NCBI GenBank assembly: GCA_014240375.1
Contig: JAAZXB010000001.1
Location: 240,110-304,109 of the forward strand
DNA length: 64,000 bases
Direction of reading: 5' to 3'
Source: Planctomycetota bacterium
GTDB lineage: Bacteria > Planctomycetota > UBA8108 > UBA1146
Positions 16,718-26,172 of this stretch are shown in pieces. Position 1 is the stretch's first letter; every line of letters starts with the position of its first letter. The position numbers were made by a program, and so were the translations under genes. The notes beneath the pieces were generated by a model that saw only the letters and a program-made list of their open reading frames with translations, was not told the DNA's origin and ran no database searches.

Positions 16718-18478
16718 TTAGCAGCCACCCGTCGGTGTCGCACAATCGAGAGGATCGGTGTCTGTCGGGTCGATTCCACAGGTTCCTCCTGGTGCCGGAG
16801 GTGCCGCCCCTCCCGAGAAGAGGAATCCAAGCTCGTAGACCGCATCTCCGATGTTCATCGATCCGTCATCGTTGACGTCTGCAGAATCATCACAGCCAGG
16901 AGCGACACCACCAGAGAAGAGGAACCCGAGCAGGCTCACTGCGTCACCGATGTTGATCGCCCCATCTGCGTTGACATCTCCACGACGGAACTGAATCCCT
17001 CCGACATTACAAGCAGGATCGCTGAAGCAGTCGGGGTCATCGCAGTCTGCCAGGGTGTCGCCATCGTCATCGACTCCATTGCTGCAGTCCTCACTCGGCC
17101 CCGTGCTCGGAGCTGCCCCGGTGTGGTAAAGACCGCAGGAGATGCCGCCGAACTCGAAGACCGCAGAGTAGGACTCGTTGACTCCGTCATTGTCGGCATC
17201 GATATCGGGGAAGATATTGAAGGTGTTGAGCAGATCCACCAGGGTTCCTGCGAAGGGTGCGGGAGCGGGCTGGGTGATGAGGAAGGACTGAGTCAGGAAC
17301 GCACTCGTCGGAGTACTCTGGAACTCATAAACACCGGTAAGAGAGCCAGGGAAGAAGTCTGCCTCGACGGTCAGTCCGTTGAGTGGGATTCCCGAGACGT
17401 AGATGGTTCCGGGGCCGGCAATCAGGTGACCACCGGTGAGTGATCCGCCGGGGAAACTTGAAATCGGCTCACCTGTCATCGGATCGTAATCGAGCGGATC
17501 GATCACGAAGTCATTGAACCCGTCGCCGTTATTCGTGAAATCACCATCCAGGTCGAATCCACCGAAGGCGTTCAGTGTGATGTCTCCATCATCCTGGTAG
17601 GTGGGATCGTCGAGATCCGCAACCTCGAGGAGGAACGGGAAGTTATCGAGATTAGAAGCCAGTAGAGAGTTGAGTCCGGCCGCGATGGTCGGGTTGGAAC
17701 CGAGGATTCCGCCGGTCACCACCTGAGAGGTCGCCACAAAACCCTCGGCTCTCGGATGGTAGGAATAGTAGAGATCGCAGGAGATTCCGCCGAACTCGAA
17801 GACTGCTGAGTAGGACTCGTTGACTCCGTCACTGTCTGCATCGGTGTCGGGGAAGATGTTAAAGGTGTTGAGCAGATCGACCAGGGTGCCTGCAAAGGGA
17901 GCAGGAGCTGGCTGAGTAGCAAGGAAGTCCTGGGTCAAGAAGGCGTCGGTCGGAGTACTCTGGAACTCGTAGACCCCGGTCAAGGTTCCCGGAGTGAAGT
18001 CCGCCTCGACGGTCAAACCGTTGAGGGGGATGCCCCCGACAATGATGGTTCCAGGCCCGGCGACCATGTGTCCATCGACGATGGTTCCATCAGGGAAACT
18101 AGAAACGGGTATCCCGGTGTTCTCATCGAAAGAAGTCGGATCAATCGCGAAGGCGTTGGATCCGGAACCGTTATTCGAAGAATCGCCGTCCACGTCGAAT
18201 CCACCGAAGGCGTTGAGTGTGATGTTGTCGTCATTGGTGTAGGTCGGGTCATCCAGATCCGCCACTTCCAGAAGGAAAGGAGCGGTCAGAAGACGCTCTG
18301 CCAGCAGCTCGTTCAAACCCGCTGCGATGGTCGGGTTGGAACCGAGAATTCCTCCAGTGACCACCTCGGAGGTGGCGACAAAGCCAGGCCTGGAATTCTG
18401 CGCCTGAACTTCTACACCGATCAGAAAGGTAAGAATGACTGCAATGGTGGTAAAAACGCTAGACGTGTGCCGCCTCAT
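16718..18478 (-). CDS. Secreted protein with duplicated domain and type I dockerin pair
   Basis: The 586-residue protein has a signal peptide (residues 1-26, VQA cleavage site). Two homologous domains follow at 32-245 and 246-452, each opening with GFVATS and closing with YSAVFEFGGISC. An acidic cysteine motif (CSNGVDDDGDTLADCDDPDC, 465-484) resembles the calcium-rich repeats of MopE-like and other Planctomycetota surface proteins. Two F-hand dockerin repeats follow (RGDVNADGAINIGDAVSLL at 499-517 and ADVNDDGSMNIGDAVYEL at 533-550), then a cysteine-containing tail. Dockerins normally bind cohesins; no cohesin is in the window. Function of the duplicated domain is unknown. GAGGAGG lies four bases before the ATG. 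The gene is monocistronic, bounded by terminators on both sides. Confidence 0.88.
   Translation of the reverse strand: MRRHTSSVFTTIAVILTFLIGVEVQAQNSRPGFVATSEVVTGGILGSNPTIAAGLNELLAERLLTAPFLLEVADLDDPTYTNDDNITLNAFGGFDVDGDSSNNGSGSNAFAIDPTSFDENTGIPVSSFPDGTIVDGHMVAGPGTIIVGGIPLNGLTVEADFTPGTLTGVYEFQSTPTDAFLTQDFLATQPAPAPFAGTLVDLLNTFNIFPDTDADSDGVNESYSAVFEFGGISCDLYYSYHPRAEGFVATSQVVTGGILGSNPTIAAGLNSLLASNLDNFPFLLEVADLDDPTYQDDGDITLNAFGGFDLDGDFTNNGDGFNDFVIDPLDYDPMTGEPISSFPGGSLTGGHLIAGPGTIYVSGIPLNGLTVEADFFPGSLTGVYEFQSTPTSAFLTQSFLITQPAPAPFAGTLVDLLNTFNIFPDIDADNDGVNESYSAVFEFGGISCGLYHTGAAPSTGPSEDCSNGVDDDGDTLADCDDPDCFSDPACNVGGIQFRRGDVNADGAINIGDAVSLLGFLFSGGVAPGCDDSADVNDDGSMNIGDAVYELGFLFSGGAAPPAPGGTCGIDPTDTDPLDCATPTGGC
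17123..18385 (-). repeat. Tandem 642-bp coding duplication in the dockerin gene
   Basis: Codons 32-245 (18385-17744) and 246-452 (17743-17123) encode two copies of the same domain with a 214-residue period. Long blocks are identical at protein level, for example GGILGSNPTIAAGLN and APAPFAGTLVDLLNTFNIFP. Confidence 0.9.
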
Positions 18479-18598
18479 GAAACCTCCTCATAATTTGGTT
18501 CGAAATAGATCACTCTGAATTTCAGTATCTCTTCAATCTTCCCGTATGAGGTCGAGTACCGATAGCCCCAATTCACACTTCTCGACAGTTATCTGGCT

Positions 18599-18636
18599 AA
18601 AAAAAAGTGGCGGTCCCAGCACCGGGATACCGCCAC
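18599..18636 (-). terminator. Intrinsic terminator of the atp operon
   Basis: Reading on the minus strand, an 8-bp stem GTGGCGGT...ACCGCCAC (18636 to 18607, with extra CCC/GGG pairing in the loop) is followed directly by eight T residues (18606-18599). It lies 27 bases after the atpC stop. Confidence 0.93.
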
Positions 18637-18662
18637 AAGTCTTATTCCTAAAGGACTTTAGG

Positions 18663-18929
18663 CTAAGTCTTCTCGCGCAAGCCCTCCGCCACCACCGAAA
18701 CATGATTGGCCAGAACCTCGAGGAATCCCCCCGAAACGCTCCAGTTCCGATCCTCCGAGTTCTCAAGGGTGACTCTCAGAGGACCCTTTCCCAGTGCAGT
18801 GATCAACGGAGCGTGCCCCGGCAAGATCCCGAGACGGCCATCCAGAGCGTGAGCCTCGACGAAGGAAACCTCGCCATCGAAAACCTCGCCATCGGGCGAA
18901 AGCACCGTGCAGCGTAGAGTGCCGGCCAT
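18663..18929 (-). CDS. atpC: ATP synthase F1 epsilon subunit, short form
   Basis: The 88-residue protein matches the N-terminal beta-sandwich of epsilon: LRCTVLSPDGEVFDGEV, LGILPGHAPLITAL, VSGGFLEVLANHVSVVAE. It stops after the sandwich and lacks the C-terminal two-helix domain that inhibits ATP hydrolysis in E. coli and Bacillus (usual length about 130-140). The stop codon is followed at once by the operon terminator, so the short length is not a sequencing artefact downstream of a frameshift that I can see. It follows atpD with four bases between the genes. Confidence 0.93.
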   Translation of the reverse strand: MAGTLRCTVLSPDGEVFDGEVSFVEAHALDGRLGILPGHAPLITALGKGPLRVTLENSEDRNWSVSGGFLEVLANHVSVVAEGLREKT

Positions 18930-18933
18930 CGGC

Positions 18934-20391
<1,458 letters not shown>

Positions 20392-20430
20392 TCATCCGAC
20401 GGCATCTGCTCGCCGGAATATCCAGTTAGA

Positions 20431-21315
20431 TCAGTTCAACACCTCGGCGCCACCGATCACTTCCAGGATCTCCTGGGTGATGGCTGCCTGACGCGTACGG
20501 TTATAGAGCTGAGTGTATTTCGTCGCCATTTCCTCGGCATTGTCGGTCGCATTCTTCATCGCCATCCGACGAGCAATCTGCTCGCTGGCCGCGGCTTCCA
20601 CCAACGCCTGGAAAAATTGCATTTTCAATGAGAGCGGCAACAGCCGCCCCAGAATCAGTTCCGGACTCGGCTCGAGGATGAACTCCCCGCCTCCGCCCTT
20701 TGCACTGCTTTCGTCACTCGAATCCTCATCTGTGATCGGCAGCAGGGTGCGCACTACCGGCGCCTGACGAGCCGCATTGATGTAGTGCGTGAACACGACT
20801 GACACTCCATCAATCTCACCCTGTTCAAAACTTGTCATCACAGGTTCCAGGACCGCTTCAGCCTCCTCGAAGGTGGGGCGATCCTCGAAGTGAATCATCG
20901 ACTCGACCGTGTCACGACCCAGGTACTTGAAGCGGCTGATCCCCTTCTTTCCCAGCATGTAGACATCGACGGCGATCCCATTTGCCGCCTGAGTGTCGAT
21001 GAACTGCTCGGCTAACTTCAGGGTATTGGTGTTGTAACCACCGCAAAGACCACGATTGGCCGTAACGATGAACAGCACCTCCCGGGTCGGCTTCTCGACC
21101 TCTCTGAGCAGCGGAAAACTACCTGAAAGGCAATCCCCGCTGCTACCGAGATCTCGCAGAATCTCTGCCAGTTTATCTCCGTAGGGCTGGGTCGCTTCGA
21201 TCCTTCTCTGACACACCACGGCCTTGGCGGTGGAGATCATCTCCATCGTCCGCGTGATCTTCTTGGTGTTATTCACCGATCGGATCTTATTTTTCAGCTC
21301 TCTCGAGGTGGCCAC
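20431..21315 (-). CDS. atpG: ATP synthase F1 gamma subunit
   Basis: The 294-residue rotor-shaft subunit opens with the conserved MATSRELKNKIRSVNNTKKITRTMEM and contains NRGLCGGYN. The C-terminal helix ends TRQAAITQEILEVIGGAEVL, as in other gammas. The central region (around residue 200, DEDSSDESSAKGGGGE) carries an acidic, Gly-rich insertion. It is 17 bases downstream of atpA. Confidence 0.97.
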   Translation of the reverse strand: MATSRELKNKIRSVNNTKKITRTMEMISTAKAVVCQRRIEATQPYGDKLAEILRDLGSSGDCLSGSFPLLREVEKPTREVLFIVTANRGLCGGYNTNTLKLAEQFIDTQAANGIAVDVYMLGKKGISRFKYLGRDTVESMIHFEDRPTFEEAEAVLEPVMTSFEQGEIDGVSVVFTHYINAARQAPVVRTLLPITDEDSSDESSAKGGGGEFILEPSPELILGRLLPLSLKMQFFQALVEAAASEQIARRMAMKNATDNAEEMATKYTQLYNRTRQAAITQEILEVIGGAEVLN

Positions 21316-21332
21316 GCTATCTCCTCGCCTCG

Positions 21333-22856
21333 CTAGCCTTGCGGCAACTTGGCACTGAAGTCCTTGTTGAAGTCAGAGACGACCTTGGTGAGATTCGCCT
21401 CTTCCTCTTTGTTCATCTCTCCTGCATTGACAATGCCCTCGAGAATCTCGGGGAATTCGCTGCGGATGTGATTGAGCAACTTGTCCTCGAAATCTGCCAG
21501 CGAACTGACCGGCAGATTATCGAGGTGTCCATTGGCGCCGCACCAGATCACCACCACCTGTTCGGAGATGGGCATCGGCTTGTACTGCGGCTGCTTGAGA
21601 ATTTCCACCATGCGGAAACCTCGGTCGAGTTGGGCTTGTGTCGCCTTGTCGAGGTCGGTTCCCAGTTGAGCGAAGGCTTCCAGTTCCCTGAAGGCAGAGA
21701 GGTCGAGTCGCAGTGAACCTGCAATCTTCTTCATCGCCTTGATCTGTGCGTTACCACCCACCCTGGATACCGAGATTCCAACGTTCACCGCAGGCCGCTG
21801 GCCGGCAAAGAACAGGTTTGGCTCCAGGTAGATCTGACCATCGGTGATCGAGATCACGTTGGTCGGAATGTACGCAGAAACTTCACCTTCTTGCGTCTCG
21901 ATCACCGGAAGAGCAGTCATCGATCCTCCGCCGAGATCGTCGGAGAGTTTCGCGGATCGTTCCAGCAGGCGAGAGTGCAGGTAGAAGACGTCTCCAGGGT
22001 ATGCCTCACGTCCCGGAGGACGACGCAGAAGCAGAGACAGCTGACGATAGGCAGCCGCTTGCTTCGACAGGTCATCGTACACGCAGAGGGTGTGCCCACC
22101 TTTGTACATGAAGTACTCGGCCATCGCAGCACCGGAGTAGGGTGCGATGTACTGCAACGGTGCGGGACTGGATGCCGGAGCGCTGACCACGATGGTGTAA
22201 GCCATAGCACCCTCACGCTCGAGACGATCCACCACGCCCGCAATCGTCGACCCCTTCTGCCCCACCGCGACATAGACGCAGATCACGCCACTGTCTCGCT
22301 GGTTGATGATGGTATCGATGGCGACGGCGGTCTTGCCGATCCCCCGGTCACCGATGATCAACTCTCGCTGACCCCTTCCGATGGGGATCGTCGAGTCGAT
22401 CGCCTTGATCCCGGTCTGAAGCGGCTCGTGAACCGATTTCCGGTCCGCGATTCCCGGCGCAGCGGATTCCACTGCACGGAAATGTTCCGTCTTGATCGGA
22501 CCCTTGCCATCGAGAGGATTCCCGAGCGGGTCGACGACCCGTCCGAGCATCGCCTCTCCACAAGGTACCTGCATGACGGTTCCGGTTCTCTTGACTTCGT
22601 CCCCCTCCTTGAGGGTCGCGAACTCACCGAGGATTACAGCTCCGATGGAGTTTTCTTCGAGGTTGAACGCGAGACCGTTGGCGCCGTTTGAGAACGCCAG
22701 CATTTCACCTGCCATGCAGTTTGAAATACCGTAGATCCGGGCGATTCCGTCTCCCACCTCGAGAATGGTTCCGACCTCATCTACTGCGAGGTCAGACTGG
22801 TAATTTTCGATCTCCTTCTTGAGAACAGAGGAGATTTCGTCGGCATTAATTTTCAT
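21333..22856 (-). CDS. atpA: ATP synthase F1 alpha subunit
   Basis: The 507-residue subunit has the nucleotide-binding loop GDRGIGKT (169-176); the usual alpha sequence is GDRQTGKT, so two positions differ but the essential lysine and threonine are kept. [13 protein letters not shown], the catalytic-site arginine region ([11 protein letters not shown]) and the C-terminal domain are present. The start overlaps the end of atpH by 11 bases, which suggests coupled translation. Confidence 0.98.
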   Translation of the reverse strand: MKINADEISSVLKKEIENYQSDLAVDEVGTILEVGDGIARIYGISNCMAGEMLAFSNGANGLAFNLEENSIGAVILGEFATLKEGDEVKRTGTVMQVPCGEAMLGRVVDPLGNPLDGKGPIKTEHFRAVESAAPGIADRKSVHEPLQTGIKAIDSTIPIGRGQRELIIGDRGIGKTAVAIDTIINQRDSGVICVYVAVGQKGSTIAGVVDRLEREGAMAYTIVVSAPASSPAPLQYIAPYSGAAMAEYFMYKGGHTLCVYDDLSKQAAAYRQLSLLLRRPPGREAYPGDVFYLHSRLLERSAKLSDDLGGGSMTALPVIETQEGEVSAYIPTNVISITDGQIYLEPNLFFAGQRPAVNVGISVSRVGGNAQIKAMKKIAGSLRLDLSAFRELEAFAQLGTDLDKATQAQLDRGFRMVEILKQPQYKPMPISEQVVVIWCGANGHLDNLPVSSLADFEDKLLNHIRSEFPEILEGIVNAGEMNKEEEANLTKVVSDFNKDFSAKLPQG

Positions 22857-23430
22857 CGATCAGGTCTTTCCCGAATCGAGTTAACGAAACTTCTTGACGG
22901 ACCTTCCGCAATTGGGTGCGAAGGCTACCGTCGACAACCAAGTCACCGATCTGGATGGTCACTCCAGACAAGAGGCCAGCATCCACCAGTTCGGTAGAGA
23001 CCACCTCCTTGTTCAATTTCTTCTCGATCGCTGCTTTCAGTGCGTCCGTTACCTCTGCAGAGAGTTCTACTGCAGAAGTGATGGTCACATTGACCCTGCC
23101 AGCAACTTCATCAATCTGTTCCCTGTAAGCCTGTGCGATGTCCTCGATCAGGGCCTGCCGATTGCGGTCGATCAGAATCCGTACCAGGTTCAAAACCGGG
23201 TCCGAGACCTTTCCCTGCAGAGCCCGCTCCAACGCTTCCTTCTTGTCCCCACGACGAATCTTGGGGCTTTCCAGAAAAACCTTGAAGCTGGCCTCGGATT
23301 CGACCGCTTCTGCCAAAGCATCCAGCTGGTCACCATAGAGTTCAGCCTCGCCGCTGGCGGAGCCCACCTCCATCAGCGCACGGGCATACGCCTGTGCGAC
23401 CGGGTGCCGTTGTTTGATGCCGACTGCCAT
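22846..23430 (-). CDS. atpH: ATP synthase F1 delta subunit
   Basis: The 194-residue stator subunit shows the OSCP/delta pattern: [12 protein letters not shown] near the N-terminus, [15 protein letters not shown], and a C-terminal sandwich with [22 protein letters not shown]. The ATG at 23430 is favoured because AGGAG lies six bases upstream; a GTG one codon earlier is too close to it. It follows atpF by nine bases. Confidence 0.95.
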   Translation of the reverse strand: MAVGIKQRHPVAQAYARALMEVGSASGEAELYGDQLDALAEAVESEASFKVFLESPKIRRGDKKEALERALQGKVSDPVLNLVRILIDRNRQALIEDIAQAYREQIDEVAGRVNVTITSAVELSAEVTDALKAAIEKKLNKEVVSTELVDAGLLSGVTIQIGDLVVDGSLRTQLRKVRQEVSLTRFGKDLIDEN

Positions 23431-23439
23431 CACAAACTC

Positions 23440-24063
23440 CTAATTGATCTTCTCGTACTCGGAAATGGTTTCGCGGGCGATTCGTTCGTGATCATCGCCT
23501 GTCACCGAGTGACCGATCAGCTTCTCGGAAATCGAGATGGAAAGATCAATCGCACGGGTGTTGATCTCGTCGACGGCCTTTTCCTTGGCCTGATCGATCT
23601 CTGACAACACCTTGTTCTTGATGTCCTCAGCCTGACTACGAGCATCGGCGACTACCTGGTCGCGAACGACCTCGGCATCTCGTTTACCCTCCGCAACGAT
23701 GGCGCTGGCTTCCTTGCGAGCCGCGGCGAGCACCTTCTCCTGTTCTGCCTGAAAGGCTTGCTGCTCCACGCGCATCCGATCCGCAGCCTCAAGAGACTCG
23801 CGAATCTTTGCGTCACGCTCATCCAGTGCAGTTGCAATCGGCCCCCAGGCCTTCTTCTTGAGCACCAGGAACGCCAACACGAAAACCACCACCGTGTAGA
23901 TGAAGGTTTCCATATCAGGATCGAGCAATCCCTTCTTCGCACCACCAGCGGCATCCTCTGCCAGTAACTGACTGGTTGAAAGCAGCAGGGATAGGATCAG
24001 AACCGAGAGGATCTGGATCACACGAGAAGCGCCGACTGCCTTACACACTGGTCGCCAAACCAA
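23440..24063 (-). CDS. atpF: ATP synthase Fo b subunit
   Basis: The 207-residue peripheral-stalk subunit has an N-terminal hydrophobic stretch that resembles a signal peptide (about residues 14-36), a membrane helix (METFIYTVVVFVLAFLVLKKKAW, in two halves) and a long charged helix with LDERDAKIRESLEAAD. The farthest start (TTG at 24063) overlaps atpE by 23 bases. Internal GTG codons at residues 6 and 15 are also possible, so the true N-terminus is uncertain. Confidence 0.94.
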   Translation of the reverse strand: MVWRPVCKAVGASRVIQILSVLILSLLLSTSQLLAEDAAGGAKKGLLDPDMETFIYTVVVFVLAFLVLKKKAWGPIATALDERDAKIRESLEAADRMRVEQQAFQAEQEKVLAAARKEASAIVAEGKRDAEVVRDQVVADARSQAEDIKNKVLSEIDQAKEKAVDEINTRAIDLSISISEKLIGHSVTGDDHERIARETISEYEKIN

Positions 24064-24337
24064 TGATCGAGTTGTAGATCATGAAGCAGATCACCACTGC
24101 AAAGAGGGCTACACCCTCGACCAGCGCCGCTGTCAGCAACATCGCACCACGAACGTCGCCCGAGGCTTCTGGATTACGTGCGATCGCCTCACAGGCAGAA
24201 CCTGCAAGTTTTCCGATACCGAGTCCAGCACCTACGGCAGCCAGTCCAGCACCGATTCCAGCACCGAGGATGCCGTTGGCAAGCATGCTTCCATCTGCTG
24301 CTGCGAGGCTCAGGAGTCCCATGAGCATTTCCATCAT
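24041..24337 (-). CDS. atpE: ATP synthase Fo c subunit
   Basis: The 98-residue hairpin subunit has TM1 with GAGIGAGLAAVGAGLGIG, the polar loop ARNPEA, and TM2 with the ion-carrying carboxylate Glu74 in LVEGVALFAVVICF. The residue after the glutamate is Gly, not the Ser/Thr seen in typical Na+-binding c subunits, which favours protons; this is inference. AAAGGGA precedes the first ATG. Confidence 0.97.
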   Translation of the reverse strand: MMEMLMGLLSLAAADGSMLANGILGAGIGAGLAAVGAGLGIGKLAGSACEAIARNPEASGDVRGAMLLTAALVEGVALFAVVICFMIYNSIIGLATSV

Positions 24338-24412
24338 ATTCCCTTTCTGATGCTCACCCGATTCTCAGATGAACCCACTTTATTGCCCCCGAAGGGGTCA
24401 AGATTTTTGTGA

Positions 24413-25189
24413 CTAATGTTCCGGATGCAAAGCTAACGACAGGAATACCGTCGTCAGGAACGCAAAAATGTAGGCCTGAATGAAGGCCACCAGTAATTCA
24501 AGAAATGTCAACATCACACTACTCAATACTGACACCACGGTGATCACCGATCCGGTCAGCATATTTTCTGCAGAAATGATCCCGGCAAACCCGAGGATCA
24601 CGGCCAGCATGATGTGTCCCCCGACCATGTTCGCAAAAAGTCGAATCGCCAGCGCACACGGCTTGATGATGTGTCCGCCGATTTCGATCGGAATCATCAA
24701 CGGCCAGAGGTATGCCGGACCGACCAGAAGATTGGCCTTGAGATATGGGATCAGTCCATTGCGCTGAACTCCGACGAAGTGGTAGGTCACCAGAGAAATC
24801 ACAGCGAATCCTGCGGTGACGCTGATGTTCCCCGTCGCAGTCGCAGACCCAGGGATCAGCCCAAGCAAGTTGCAAAACAGGATCACGAAGAAGAAGGTCC
24901 AGATCAGCGGCAGGAATCTCTGGGTATCGTCGCCGAGAAATGGTTTGACCATTTCATCGCGAATGTAGATCAGGACCACCTCGAACAGGCTCGCAGCCCG
25001 GCCTCCCGGAGCTCCGCCGGCAATCTTCTTGCCGATCATCGGGAAGATCGCGACACAGACGAGTGCCGAGACGACGAGCATCAGGACATGCTTCGTCACC
25101 TGCAAGTTGTCGGTGAGCCAGTGCAAATCGTGATCGAGCACGTGGCTCAGCGGATCACTACTTGCCAGGGTCAGCATCAACCCGTTCAT
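24413..25189 (-). CDS. atpB: ATP synthase Fo a subunit
   Basis: The 258-residue membrane subunit forms the ion half-channels. The essential arginine is R183 in LAIRLFANMVGGH. FLPLIWTFFFVILFCNLLGLIPG and the C-terminal helices are typical. The start overlaps the stop of the upstream membrane gene as ATGA. A 75-base gap separates it from atpE. Confidence 0.97.
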   Translation of the reverse strand: MNGLMLTLASSDPLSHVLDHDLHWLTDNLQVTKHVLMLVVSALVCVAIFPMIGKKIAGGAPGGRAASLFEVVLIYIRDEMVKPFLGDDTQRFLPLIWTFFFVILFCNLLGLIPGSATATGNISVTAGFAVISLVTYHFVGVQRNGLIPYLKANLLVGPAYLWPLMIPIEIGGHIIKPCALAIRLFANMVGGHIMLAVILGFAGIISAENMLTGSVITVVSVLSSVMLTFLELLVAFIQAYIFAFLTTVFLSLALHPEH

Positions 25190-25698
25190 CTACCAGCCTC
25201 TTCCTTGGCCCCTTCAGGAGCGTCTTCGGTATCGATCTTTTCGTTCGTCTGTCTTCCAACACCCACCGAGGTGGACATTTCCAGCTCTCCGCGCTTCAGC
25301 GCCTGGGCGAGTGTCGCGATCTCCACGCCCAGCACCAGCAGATACAGGACCGTGGTCGCCAGCAGCGCTCGTGGGCTCCAGAGACTTCCGGAGCCGTTGA
25401 CACTCTCGGTGATCGTGTGGGCCAAGCCCACGCTCGCAAAGAGCACAAACGCTCTTTGCACCACACCCTTCAACATCTCGCCAGCCATCTTGTGCGACTC
25501 GCAGGTGAGCGTTTTTTTCAAACTGCGAAATCCAAGGACTCCCAGCCCGACCGCCCAGAAGCAACTCCAACTGAGACAAATCAGCGCACCGTCGAGAGAA
25601 TCGTCGCCCCACTCTTCGCTCACGAAAATTGCGGCGACTCCGCTGGCCACCAGCACGGTCCCGGCACTTCTCGCCAAAAAGACCTGGAAGAGACTCAT
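25186..25698 (-). CDS. Four-helix membrane protein in the atp operon, function unknown
   Basis: The 170-residue protein has four hydrophobic segments (about residues 8-26, 38-57, 81-98, 110-132) and an acidic C-terminal tail (about 140-170). Its position between an AtpZ-like gene and atpB, with 4-base ATGA overlaps on both sides, is where atpI or atpR-type genes sit, and it may be a divergent AtpI-type assembly factor for the c ring. No AtpI sequence motif is obvious, so this rests on position and topology only. Confidence 0.8.
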   Translation of the reverse strand: MSLFQVFLARSAGTVLVASGVAAIFVSEEWGDDSLDGALICLSWSCFWAVGLGVLGFRSLKKTLTCESHKMAGEMLKGVVQRAFVLFASVGLAHTITESVNGSGSLWSPRALLATTVLYLLVLGVEIATLAQALKRGELEMSTSVGVGRQTNEKIDTEDAPEGAKEEAGR

Positions 25699-26000
25699 TC
25701 CTTCTCCTCTGCTGCTGAAGATCGAGCCTCGTCTTCACCACCGGGGGACTCTTCATCCTCCCGAACAGATCGCGGCCCCTGACCTTCTTGCAACAAGATC
25801 TTTACCATGGCAACCAGTCCCAGTCCGATTCCAGCAAGGGTTCCGAACGGAGCGATCTCGAACTTGTCATCCAACCAGTTCCCCCCCAATGCGAGGGCGA
25901 TGAAGGTCAGGACAACTTGAAATCCCAGAGTCGACAGGCGCACTATCGCCGCCGCCTTCGCTGGATCTCCTTCAGGTTTGGAACTCGAGGAATGACTCAT
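25695..26000 (-). CDS. AtpZ/AtpQ-like small subunit of the atp operon
   Basis: The 101-residue protein has two transmembrane helices (about 22-42 and 51-70) separated by a short GGNWLDDKF loop, and acidic low-complexity ends. This matches the AtpZ (AtpI-family, F0F1-associated) pattern of a helical hairpin with LGxxLD between helices. It is the first gene of the operon, 72 bases downstream of a promoter-like sequence. Proposed roles in the family include Mg2+ transport and assembly of the c ring. Confidence 0.8.
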   Translation of the reverse strand: MSHSSSSKPEGDPAKAAAIVRLSTLGFQVVLTFIALALGGNWLDDKFEIAPFGTLAGIGLGLVAMVKILLQEGQGPRSVREDEESPGGEDEARSSAAEEKE

Positions 26001-26070
26001 GCTCGACGCTCCTGATCGGCCTCTGGAAGATGATCAGGAATCCTGCTCATCGACCTCACAGCAAGGAGGG

Positions 26071-26099
26071 AAGGTAGCAACGGCCCAGAAAGAGGTCAA
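26071..26099 (-). promoter_or_regulatory. Candidate sigma70 promoter of the atp operon
   Basis: On the minus strand TTGACC (26099-26094) is 17 bases from TACCTT (26076-26071), 70 bases before the first atp gene. It is the best-spaced hexamer pair in the 172-base gap between the TPR/peptidase gene and the operon. Confidence 0.45.
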
Positions 26100-26172
26100 G
26101 GAAATCGAACAACCTAAAAACGACTGAATTCGTACTCCTGTGCCGTCTGAGAAGCGGTTCCTGTGAAACTGA

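Noticed and set aside
18481-18598. Promoter of the dockerin gene
   Set aside because: TTGAAG and TGATCT on the minus strand are 18 bases apart but the -10 match is weak, so no call was made.
24614-25903. Open frame of 429 codons on the plus strand
   Set aside because: It is antisense to atpB and its upstream neighbours, crosses three real genes, and encodes a composition-biased sequence with no recognisable motif.
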